DNA of 64,000 nt from Lachnospiraceae bacterium (lineage in GTDB: Bacteria > Bacillota > Clostridia > Lachnospirales > Lachnospiraceae): assembly GCA_015056885.1 (NCBI GenBank), contig SVFL01000011.1:1-64000 (forward strand). The letters are read 5' to 3'. The position numbers and the translations under genes were made by a program. Positions 52,063 to 60,185 of this stretch are shown piece after piece; position 1 is the first letter of the stretch, and every line of letters starts with the position of its first letter. The notes below the pieces were generated by a model, which searched no databases, was not told where the DNA came from, and saw only the letters and a program-made list of their open reading frames with translations.

Positions 52063-52970
52063 TTTATTCCCTCCAATGCAACAAGGCATTCTCTGTAAAT
52101 ATCCTCTATTCCCAGACCATTTTTCTCTTTTATCTGCTCATAGTTTCCATACCCGTCCGCAAATTGATTTTTTAAGCCGAAACGATGCAACGAAACCTCT
52201 AATCTATTATCTACTACAGCCTCAGCTAATGCACTTCCCAAACCACCATTCAAATTATGCTCTTCTACTGACATCCAATTAGAGTTTTCCTTTGCATAGG
52301 CTTTGAGCGATTCTACATCTAATGGCGAAATAGTGTGCACATCAATTACTCCAACCTCCCCGGTAAAACGTTTTGCCACCTCTAAAACCTTGCATAAAAT
52401 ACTACCTGTAGAAAAGATTAGTAACTTTTCACCATCCAATATTTTTTGCATCTTATTTGAAACATAGCATACCCCCTCATCATAAAAATCCACTCCACAA
52501 GATCTGCCTACTCTTACATAAGCCGGACCGCTATTCTCGTAAACATCATTAACTGCATGTCTTACTTCTGTAGGTGTGCTTGGTGTGATTACTTTCAGAT
52601 AAGGAAGTGCCCTCAACGAACTTAAGTCCTCTGTAGCGTGCTGTGTGTTTCCTAATATACTAATCGCTAATCCCGCACCTATACCAATTACCTTAACATT
52701 ACTTCTCTGCATACACATCTGAACACGGATAAAATCATATGCGCGAAATGCCATGAACGTACAACCACCTATCACATATGGTTTATATCCTCCATTTTCC
52801 AAACCTGCAGCTAAACTAATTCCATTACACTCCGCAATACCAATATTAAATGTTCTGGTTGGAAATACTGCAACCAAACCATCATACACTTCCTTGTCAT
52901 CCGCAACCAAATATACTACTTTTTCATCATTACCTACTTCGATTAGTGATTCAATCAACGCTTTTATCAA
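52059..52970 (-). CDS. Transketolase, C-terminal subunit
   Basis: A 303-residue protein equal to the pyrimidine-binding and C-terminal domains of transketolase/DXS-type enzymes. It has FNIGIAECNGISLAAGLENG (catalytic Glu that activates thiamine diphosphate), LPYLKVITPSTPTEVRHAV and YVRVGRSCGVDF. The start is TTG at 52968-52970 with TTGGAGG upstream, overlapping the N-terminal subunit's stop as TTGA. Split transketolases transfer two-carbon units; in a sugar cluster they can build branched or long-chain ketoses such as sedoheptulose phosphate. Confidence 0.88.
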   Translation of the reverse strand: MIKALIESLIEVGNDEKVVYLVADDKEVYDGLVAVFPTRTFNIGIAECNGISLAAGLENGGYKPYVIGGCTFMAFRAYDFIRVQMCMQRSNVKVIGIGAGLAISILGNTQHATEDLSSLRALPYLKVITPSTPTEVRHAVNDVYENSGPAYVRVGRSCGVDFYDEGVCYVSNKMQKILDGEKLLIFSTGSILCKVLEVAKRFTGEVGVIDVHTISPLDVESLKAYAKENSNWMSVEEHNLNGGLGSALAEAVVDNRLEVSLHRFGLKNQFADGYGNYEQIKEKNGLGIEDIYRECLVALEGIN

Positions 52971-53782
52971 ATCATTTCCTCCAATTCCTTTAGGGCTAAT
53001 TCATATTGCTCCTTAGACAAACCCTTACCATGCCAACCACCCTTATTTTCTATAAAGGAAACTCCTTTGCCCTTTATCGTATTTGCGATAATTATCTTAG
53101 GGCAACCATTCTCACCCTCATTTAGCGCGCTTAAAACATCCTGTACATTGTGCCCATCCACTTCGATTACATCAAATCCAAATGCCTTAAATTTGCTTTG
53201 CAGCGGTTCAATTGATACAATATTGTCTACATCCCCTGTTATCTGCAATCGATTGCGATCCACAATCACGGTTAAATTATCCAATTTATTGTGTGCTATA
53301 AATAAAAGAGACTCCCAATTAGAACCTTCCTGCAATTCCCCATCACCCACTATTACAACCGTCTTGTAATCTTCGCCGGACAGCTTAGCACTTAATGCAA
53401 TCCCGCCTGCATATCCAATCCCTTGCCCTAGGGAGCCTGCACTCATCTCTACTCCTGGAATACTTCCCCTAACAGGGTGTGTTGATAATATTCCTTCGCT
53501 GGTTGCAAAACCATCCAACTCACCTTGCGAAATAATTCCAACTTCAACAAGCGTTGCATACAATCCTAATGCCCCATGCCCCTTGCTTAACACCAATCGG
53601 TCACGATCAGCTTCCATGTTTTTTATCTTTGAAACATCAAAATAATTCATCCCATATAGAGCATAGTATACTTCGACCAATGATAACGCGGAACTTATGT
53701 GTCCTCTTCCACTTAGATACCCCTGTTCCACTATGTGTCTTCGAATTCTCTTACATTTATCCATATCTTCATATCTTCCCAT
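52967..53782 (-). CDS. Transketolase, N-terminal subunit
   Basis: About 271 residues, the thiamine-diphosphate pyrophosphate domain: LSKGHGALGLYATLVEVG, AGSLGQGIGYAGGIALSAK and GDGELQEGSNWESLLFIAHN followed by NLTVIVDRNRLQ, the GDG-to-N motif that binds metal and cofactor. The start is uncertain: ATG at 53780-53782 is used, but a GTG at 53792-53794 and an ATG six codons later are possible. It lies next to a radical SAM gene and overlaps its partner subunit. Confidence 0.87.
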   Translation of the reverse strand: MGRYEDMDKCKRIRRHIVEQGYLSGRGHISSALSLVEVYYALYGMNYFDVSKIKNMEADRDRLVLSKGHGALGLYATLVEVGIISQGELDGFATSEGILSTHPVRGSIPGVEMSAGSLGQGIGYAGGIALSAKLSGEDYKTVVIVGDGELQEGSNWESLLFIAHNKLDNLTVIVDRNRLQITGDVDNIVSIEPLQSKFKAFGFDVIEVDGHNVQDVLSALNEGENGCPKIIIANTIKGKGVSFIENKGGWHGKGLSKEQYELALKELEEMI

Positions 53783-53794
53783 ATCATTTACCAC

Positions 53795-54862
53795 TTAAAC
53801 AAAATTGACGTGATTAGTATCCATCATAAAATAATTATTCAACAGACTATTTCTTTCATCAAATGCACACCTAAAATCACACTGTTCGCAAGGGTCAAAT
53901 TTTCTAATCTGCTCCACTACTTCCGGATTATACCATATCTCTTTAAATGACTGCTTCTTCAAGTCTCCTACTTCACCGGCTTTGGTATATGCTCTCTGAT
54001 GGCATCTATATACTTTAGCATCCGCAGCTATCACAGCAAAATACTCTTGAATATAACATCTATGATATGGCTTTACATAACTCTCACTCAATGCATAATC
54101 ATTTGTATATTTATCTACAATACGAAAAGACGCTTCTTCCAATTCTGCTTTAGCTCTTGCAATTTGTGCATTGACCGAATCTTTGATTTCACTATGATAT
54201 GCTTCCTCTTCCGATTTAACCAACACAGGTGAAAACTTTATATTATTCACACCCAACTCTTTCGCCAGTTTGCTAATCTCATAAATATCTTCTGCATTGC
54301 TTTTCGAAATTACACAATTGATTCCCAGTACACAGTCATCATCTTTGATCTTTGCAAAATTAGCAATATTTTGAGTCACTCGTTCAAAAGAATTCACATT
54401 TCGGATTCCCTTATAAATATCACCATTTGAAGCATCAAAAGACACTCTTATCCATTTTGCATGGCGCAGATACTCTACCGGTTCTCCCACCAATGCCTGT
54501 GCATTGGTAATCATAGAACAATCCAAGCCCAGCTTCTCTGTCAACTTTAAAGTTTCAATAATTGAATGATAACACAAGGGTTCTCCGCCACCACTATATG
54601 TAACAGCCTTCCCACCCATAGCAGCGAAATCAATGAGTGTACGTTCTAATATCTCCCACGGAATGGATTCTCTGTTTTCCACAGCTCTATCATCAAACAA
54701 ATTATCATTTGCATATGCGCAAAAAAAGCATCTCTGATTACAGACATTTGTAGGCTTTATGCGCAGATAAATCGGCGCTATTCGTTTGCCTTCCAACATA
54801 CCACTTATTGCATCTATATGTCTAAAAATCTTCAAGTCACTGTATGGTGAATAACTACTCAT
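53795..54862 (-). CDS. Radical SAM/SPASM protein (copy 3, without the Rossmann module)
   Basis: A 355-residue radical SAM protein: YLRIKPTNVCNQRCFFCAYA (CxxxCxxC), AVTYSGGGEPLCYHSIIETL and SMITNAQALVG, with a C-terminal CHQRAYTKAGEVGDL and CEQCDFRCAF cluster typical of SPASM-type auxiliary centres. AGGAGA precedes the ATG. It stands between the domain-swapped HldE-like enzyme and the transketolase pair. It could catalyse an epimerisation or rearrangement of the sugar (inference); the substrate is unknown. Confidence 0.86.
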   Translation of the reverse strand: MSSYSPYSDLKIFRHIDAISGMLEGKRIAPIYLRIKPTNVCNQRCFFCAYANDNLFDDRAVENRESIPWEILERTLIDFAAMGGKAVTYSGGGEPLCYHSIIETLKLTEKLGLDCSMITNAQALVGEPVEYLRHAKWIRVSFDASNGDIYKGIRNVNSFERVTQNIANFAKIKDDDCVLGINCVISKSNAEDIYEISKLAKELGVNNIKFSPVLVKSEEEAYHSEIKDSVNAQIARAKAELEEASFRIVDKYTNDYALSESYVKPYHRCYIQEYFAVIAADAKVYRCHQRAYTKAGEVGDLKKQSFKEIWYNPEVVEQIRKFDPCEQCDFRCAFDERNSLLNNYFMMDTNHVNFV

Positions 54863-54884
54863 ATCTATTTCTCCTGCATTTTAA

Positions 54885-56426
54885 CTATACATTAAATAGT
54901 GTGCTGGCGTACTTCAATACATTCGCCTTTTCTACTGCATCTTTATTCCCGACAATATTTGCGCCCAATGCTCCTGCAATATTACCCAAAAACATCCCTT
55001 CTTCCACAGTTGCTCCCAAAGCGGAAAACAAACCGGCCACTGCAAAAAACGCATCTCCCGCACCAATTGTATCTGTGACATTCAAAGTAAATGCAGGACA
55101 TTCGTGCACAATATCCCCTGTTTTAAGATCAACTCCATACGCACCATTCGAGCCCCTAGTGAGCCATCCGGCTCCCCCCAACCTTTTACACAGTTTTTGC
55201 AAGGAATCTTTTTCGTCTGTTACAATAGCAGGATATGCCAAAGACAGTTCTCCCTGATCTAAGGAAAATGCATCTGCTCTATCATATTTTGTGATAATAT
55301 TTCTTCCCTTATTGGTAGAATTGGTCTGACAATTCAGCACTAAATACTTCGCCTTTTGCTGTGCAATTCGCATAATGTCAGAACCAATCAGACCATGTCC
55401 AAAATCACATAAAAACACTACATCATAATCTTCAATTGATTGTTCCAGTCTCTCTACAAAACGATCTATCAATACCTGTTCATAATTTCTATTGAGCACA
55501 ATATTATTGGCTGCAAATATCTTTTTATACTCTTCACGCTTTTGATTTTTTACAACATATCTTTGTTTTATGATTGTAGGTATTTCTGAACTTTGATAAA
55601 GCTCTAATTCTACTTTATCTCCAATCTCATTCCGAATGCCATCCAGTATCGCTGCTTCATCACCTATCACAGACATGAGCGTTACATGTTTGCTAAACGA
55701 TGCCAAATGCCTTGCTATGGCAATCGCGCCGCCCAAATAGTCTTCCGAGGATTTGACACGAGCAGAATACGCCATATCCTTACTCATCAACCCCTGAATA
55801 TCACAATAGGTGTATCTGTCAATAATGGTATCTCCGATTACAAGAACCTTCAATTGTACCGCTGCATCTGACATCTTCTTAATATTTTCCATTCCATGAT
55901 TTTCTTTGAATTTTGTCATGAAATCTATCACTTCGCGCGGTAAGCCGGACATAGCTGTATTTATTAGCTTGGTAGAACTAAACACTTCACCTGTTGTATA
56001 CCGAACAACACCGCCATGTTTCTCCACTAGTAATCTTTCAGCCGTCATCATTCCTGTGACATCGTCTTCTTCCCTGGCATATTCACTGCCCTTTACATAA
56101 ATATCCGGCTCAACATTCTCTACAATATCATCTACAGTATAACCTTCCGATAACAAAACATAGTCTATGCAATCTATTGCCGACAAGAAATTCATTCTCT
56201 GTTCATTATTAAAATAAGGTCTCCCCGGTCCCTTCCTAACAAATTCTGCGGACGTAATTGACACCACCAATACGTCTGCCATTTGCTTGGCCTGTTGAAA
56301 ATGTATAATATGCCCGGGATGAATCAAATCAAATACACCATGACATAATGCAATCGTCTGTTTGTCCCTTTTTATTGCCGGTCTGATCTCTGTTTTAAAT
56401 TCCTGTTTTGTTACTATCTTAGCCAC
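54885..56426 (-). CDS. Domain-swapped HldE-like enzyme: nucleotidylyltransferase + PfkB kinase
   Basis: A 513-residue protein with the two HldE activities in reverse order. Residues 1-150 are the nucleotidylyltransferase (IALCHGVFDLIHPGHIIHFQ with HxGH, EVFSSTKLINTAMSG). Residues about 190-513 are a PfkB-type kinase (KVLVIGDTIIDRYTYCDI, SEDYLGGAIAIARHL, NVTDTIGAGDAFFAVAG). The start is GTG with TAGGAG upstream. Canonical hldE lies at 38218-39675, so this is a second activating enzyme, perhaps with another heptose or another nucleotide. The catalytic motifs look intact. Confidence 0.87.
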   Translation of the reverse strand: MAKIVTKQEFKTEIRPAIKRDKQTIALCHGVFDLIHPGHIIHFQQAKQMADVLVVSITSAEFVRKGPGRPYFNNEQRMNFLSAIDCIDYVLLSEGYTVDDIVENVEPDIYVKGSEYAREEDDVTGMMTAERLLVEKHGGVVRYTTGEVFSSTKLINTAMSGLPREVIDFMTKFKENHGMENIKKMSDAAVQLKVLVIGDTIIDRYTYCDIQGLMSKDMAYSARVKSSEDYLGGAIAIARHLASFSKHVTLMSVIGDEAAILDGIRNEIGDKVELELYQSSEIPTIIKQRYVVKNQKREEYKKIFAANNIVLNRNYEQVLIDRFVERLEQSIEDYDVVFLCDFGHGLIGSDIMRIAQQKAKYLVLNCQTNSTNKGRNIITKYDRADAFSLDQGELSLAYPAIVTDEKDSLQKLCKRLGGAGWLTRGSNGAYGVDLKTGDIVHECPAFTLNVTDTIGAGDAFFAVAGLFSALGATVEEGMFLGNIAGALGANIVGNKDAVEKANVLKYASTLFNV

Positions 56427-56440
56427 TGTAAACTCCTAAA

Positions 56441-57436
56441 TTATTTATTTTTGTCCCCTAAGTACTTGAACCAATCTTCCGTTTCCACACTAATGGTATC
56501 CGGAGTCCATACCGGCGCCTTTGCCCAATAATCAATGTTCTCCAATACCTTTTGCACTCCACTTTCAAAAGATACCTTCGCTCTCCATCCCAACATGGTT
56601 TCGATTTTGGTTGTGTCTGCGAAAGTGCAATCCGGCTCTCCTGGGCGCTTGGGAATATGCGTTACTTCACCGCCCAGTAATTCGCACAACCGATTTACCG
56701 AATAAGTTCCACCGCTACCTACATTAAAGGTCTCCTGTACTACATCTGATACTGCTGCTGTGTAAAACGCATCCGCTATATCTGTAACATAGGTAAAGTC
56801 TCTGGTCTGATTGCCATCTCCAACGACTGTAAAGGGTTTCCCAGCCAATTTCTGAGCCAAGAATACACCAAACACAGCTCCATACGTTCCGGAAGTTCTT
56901 GATCGGGTACCATATACATTAAACAAACGTAATGTAACCACCGGCAAACCATACACTTGTCCCCAATGAAGCACCGTTTCTTCTCCCAAACGTTTCGTCA
57001 AGGCATAGGGATATTGAGGCCGAATCTCTGCAGTCTCCTTTGTAGGATATTCATCCGGAATTCCATAACAAGAAGATGATGCCGCATACACTAATTTTTT
57101 AATGTTAGCATTCCTTGCACACTCCACTACATTATACGTTCCCAACACATTAGAGGAATAATAATCCCACGGACGCTGTATAGAAGGAACGATATCTGCA
57201 AGAGCAGCTAAGTGAAACACATAATCTACACCCTCAAATATCGGCTCTATAGCTTCCTTATTCCGAATATCCATGTGATAAACAGTTAATCTGTCATTCG
57301 GCTCCTGATGCGCAAGGTTTTCCGGTCTACCCGTAGACCAGTTATCAATCACCCTTACTTCATGTCCTTCCGCTAGAAGTCTGTCCACCATATGTGAACC
57401 TATAAATCCGCAACCACCTGTTACAACACTAATCAT
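56441..57436 (-). CDS. Nucleotide-sugar epimerase (extended SDR)
   Basis: A 331-residue extended SDR like UDP-glucose/GlcNAc 4-epimerases: VVTGGCGFIGSHMVDRLL, VFHLAALADIVPSIQRPWDY, AASSSCYGIPDEYPT, catalytic PYALTKRLGEE (YxxxK), and RLFNVYGTRSRTSGTYGAV. The length is typical. AGAGGG precedes the ATG. The exact substrate cannot be told; its place beside the swapped HldE-like gene suggests an ADP- or other nucleotide-linked sugar of that pathway. Confidence 0.88.
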   Translation of the reverse strand: MISVVTGGCGFIGSHMVDRLLAEGHEVRVIDNWSTGRPENLAHQEPNDRLTVYHMDIRNKEAIEPIFEGVDYVFHLAALADIVPSIQRPWDYYSSNVLGTYNVVECARNANIKKLVYAASSSCYGIPDEYPTKETAEIRPQYPYALTKRLGEETVLHWGQVYGLPVVTLRLFNVYGTRSRTSGTYGAVFGVFLAQKLAGKPFTVVGDGNQTRDFTYVTDIADAFYTAAVSDVVQETFNVGSGGTYSVNRLCELLGGEVTHIPKRPGEPDCTFADTTKIETMLGWRAKVSFESGVQKVLENIDYWAKAPVWTPDTISVETEDWFKYLGDKNK

Positions 57437-57437
57437 T

Positions 57438-58961
57438 TTATCCCTCTTCTCTCAATAACATATTGTAAAAATCTATTAACCTTTGAATTTGGTTTGATAT
57501 TCGATACTTTTCTCTGACTTCAACTACCTTCCTTTTCATTTCATTTCTTCGTCTCCGCAATTCGTCAAAATCTATTTCTTCATCCGTCCTACGAATCAGA
57601 ATCCCTTCTTCTTCAAACACTTTTGACTCAGCAACCTGCGTCGCTGTAATAATGGGAAGCCCTGCCTCTAAATAATCAAACTTCTTGTTGGTTGTTGAAT
57701 GTATATTTTGTGCCTTCGTATAATTCCCATATTTCTCCGCATACTCCAAAAAACCTTTTTTAGCCGGGAAAACTCCATAATCATACTTACTAATCTCTTC
57801 ACATAATTTCTCATATGGTACCGGCTCATGCAAATGAAAATATGGATTATGCTCTTCCATTTCAATATACTCATGCATTTTCGCCTTGTCATAAGAAGAT
57901 GGGTAAACATGTAAATGGCAATGATTTTCTTGACATAAATTTGCATAGTCTAAAATCCTATTTACACGAACATCCTCATAAGCTTTCCCTGCCAACAATC
58001 CCCCTACATATACCAGTTCTAATTCATCCTCAAAATCTTTTTGCGGCGATTTATAATATTGATTATCGCCACAGTAATCCATAAAATGAATCCTTTTCTT
58101 ACAAACGTCATATCCTTGCTCAATCAAAAAATCTACTTCTGTTCCTCTATGACAAATGCCATCTGCATGTTCAAGACAGAATAACTCAACATCTTTTATT
58201 TTCTGCGGAACTTCTCTATACATTTCAGTAACTACATCGAATTCGTCAAAAACAATTTTAGGATAAATAAGTTTCTTTTTTATAATGGGCTGCAATCGCC
58301 CTATCGATGAATCTGCTTCTGAAAAAATATGTATTACATCAGCATCTGTTTCATAGCACCGACGCATAATTTCTTCTGTGCTCTCGCAAAGTTTGTATTC
58401 ACCACATCCTCTCGAGAATTCAAGCAGCTTTTCATCACTTAATCCATAGGCATCAATGGCAATTATACATTCTGTTTGAATTCCAGCAGTTTTTAATGCA
58501 CGAATTACTTTGAATGCTCTCGGCTGCACCATCTGAACTAAAAAGAAAACTTTTTCTATTGGATTGTTCTTTTTCCTATTTGCAACCAGATTCTTCGCAT
58601 AAATTCTTTCCAAGTATTCTTCTTCATTCAATCCTTCATAAACATTAAAATCACAACTCCAAGGCAATTCGGAGGTCTTCCAATATTTTGTTATTCCAAA
58701 ACTCTCTAAATAGTCTGATATCTCCGCTATATACCTTTGAAATACCGCAAGTACTATCTGATAGTCTTGCTCAAGAATTTCTTTATATTTATCTTTTAAA
58801 GAATATACTCTTAAATCCTCAAAAAAAATTTCGACTTTTACATCATTCGAAACCACACAAAATATAACTTCATACCCACATTTTTTTAATGCCCAGTATA
58901 TGTTGTGCGTTCTCTGACCTGCTCCATATAAGACTACCTTCTTCTCTTTGCTTAAAACCAA
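57438..58961 (-). CDS. Rossmann-like module + GT-B glycosyltransferase
   Basis: About 507 residues. Residues about 5-100 are the recurring module (KVVLYGAGQRTHNIYWALK, CVVSNDVKVE). Residues about 140-507 look like a GT-B (GT4-type) transferase: KVFFLVQMVQPRAFKVIRAL, DADVIHIFSEADSSIGRLQP, LELVYVGGLLAG, and a late donor region with NKKFDYLEAGLPIITAT. The start is uncertain: TTG at 58959-58961, preceded by GGAGGGAGAGGG, is used; another TTG lies nine codons earlier. It ends 1 nt before the epimerase start. Confidence 0.78.
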   Translation of the reverse strand: MVLSKEKKVVLYGAGQRTHNIYWALKKCGYEVIFCVVSNDVKVEIFFEDLRVYSLKDKYKEILEQDYQIVLAVFQRYIAEISDYLESFGITKYWKTSELPWSCDFNVYEGLNEEEYLERIYAKNLVANRKKNNPIEKVFFLVQMVQPRAFKVIRALKTAGIQTECIIAIDAYGLSDEKLLEFSRGCGEYKLCESTEEIMRRCYETDADVIHIFSEADSSIGRLQPIIKKKLIYPKIVFDEFDVVTEMYREVPQKIKDVELFCLEHADGICHRGTEVDFLIEQGYDVCKKRIHFMDYCGDNQYYKSPQKDFEDELELVYVGGLLAGKAYEDVRVNRILDYANLCQENHCHLHVYPSSYDKAKMHEYIEMEEHNPYFHLHEPVPYEKLCEEISKYDYGVFPAKKGFLEYAEKYGNYTKAQNIHSTTNKKFDYLEAGLPIITATQVAESKVFEEEGILIRRTDEEIDFDELRRRRNEMKRKVVEVREKYRISNQIQRLIDFYNMLLREEG

Positions 58962-59012
58962 ACCCTCTCCCTCCTCCCTTGCACTCAAAAACCATTAATT
59001 CACTTTACAGAT

Positions 59013-60146
59013 TTACAATTGCTCTCCCACCGGCACATAATTTGTATTATCACTACCACAGCCTCCGCAAATCCTACAGAAACTGCTGGTACCGCGACTC
59101 AATTCCACAATCTTGTGACACGCTTCTTTATCGTTTGGATTAATATCCTTAAGTACAATATAATCTTCCGGTCTCAATTTGAAATGACCACTTTTTTCCG
59201 CACTCCATGATATATTGCAATAGTAAAATTTACCATCATTCAGTCCATTCCATTCAGGATGACAACACCGCAGATGTTCTCTTAACTCTTCTGCATTCCT
59301 TTTTACCGGTGCAGTCGGGAAACCAAAATCTGCCCATATCTGAGAATGCCGTACATTATATTGAATATCATGTTGCTCCAATTTTTTAATCAATTCTTCG
59401 AATTTCGCATGATAAGGAATAAATTCCCTATAATCACTAATTTCCAAATATATATCGTATTTTTTCATTACATCAAATATATCACCTGACGGAACACGAC
59501 TACCATTAATTACGTAGATTATTCTTCCGCACTTCTCTCGATAATTCTCTCCAATGTATTGTAAAACATCTTTTAACGCCGGATTTAACGTAGGCTCCCC
59601 ACCAACTAACCCTAAATACACAATATAATCCACCCTTGAAAAGAGTAAATCTATATTACTTTTCAATTCTTCAAAAGAACACTCACTATGTTGTTTATAA
59701 TAGGGAATAAACATGTTACAGTGCTTACAGTTAAATGTGCACCTTGTTGTAATTGTCATATCTACATGATATAAACAATTCATCCCTTTTGCATGCCATG
59801 ACCATTCACAAATAAACTGACCTATTCCACAAAAATCTATATGCTCAACGAACCCTTGCTCTGTCAAAAACTGTGAAATTTCGTTATATGCTGTATGAGC
59901 TGTCATAATAACAATTTTTTGATTACCTATTTTATCTTTCACTTCATCAAACGAGGATATAAGCATTCCATTCCATCTCGTTCCTTGTTTAGTTGTATCA
60001 TTATCAATTACATACGCTACTCGGACATCCACTTTTTCAAACAGATGCAAACAAATTTGGGAAACAAAACCCACCCCAAAAAGAATAACACTATCAACAT
60101 CCTTCCAATCCTCTGATAGTTTATTCAAATTACTATCCACATACAT
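59013..60146 (-). CDS. Rossmann-like module + radical SAM protein (copy 4)
   Basis: A 377-residue protein. Residues about 15-110 are the recurring module (SVILFGVGFVSQICLHLFE, YVIDNDTTKQGTR). Residues about 125-300 form a radical SAM domain: MTITTRCTFNCKHCNMFIPY (CxxxCxxC) and LGLVGGEPTLNPALKDVLQY. The C-terminus has further Cys residues (CCHPEW, YYCNIS, FCRICGGCGSDN) that could hold an auxiliary cluster. AAGGAGG precedes the ATG. The sequence is distant from copies 1 and 2, so the module was joined to radical SAM domains more than once or they diverged long ago. Confidence 0.83.
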   Translation of the reverse strand: MYVDSNLNKLSEDWKDVDSVILFGVGFVSQICLHLFEKVDVRVAYVIDNDTTKQGTRWNGMLISSFDEVKDKIGNQKIVIMTAHTAYNEISQFLTEQGFVEHIDFCGIGQFICEWSWHAKGMNCLYHVDMTITTRCTFNCKHCNMFIPYYKQHSECSFEELKSNIDLLFSRVDYIVYLGLVGGEPTLNPALKDVLQYIGENYREKCGRIIYVINGSRVPSGDIFDVMKKYDIYLEISDYREFIPYHAKFEELIKKLEQHDIQYNVRHSQIWADFGFPTAPVKRNAEELREHLRCCHPEWNGLNDGKFYYCNISWSAEKSGHFKLRPEDYIVLKDINPNDKEACHKIVELSRGTSSFCRICGGCGSDNTNYVPVGEQL

Positions 60147-60185
60147 ATGAGACCTCCTTATCTATTACAGGCTGTATCAGCCTCC

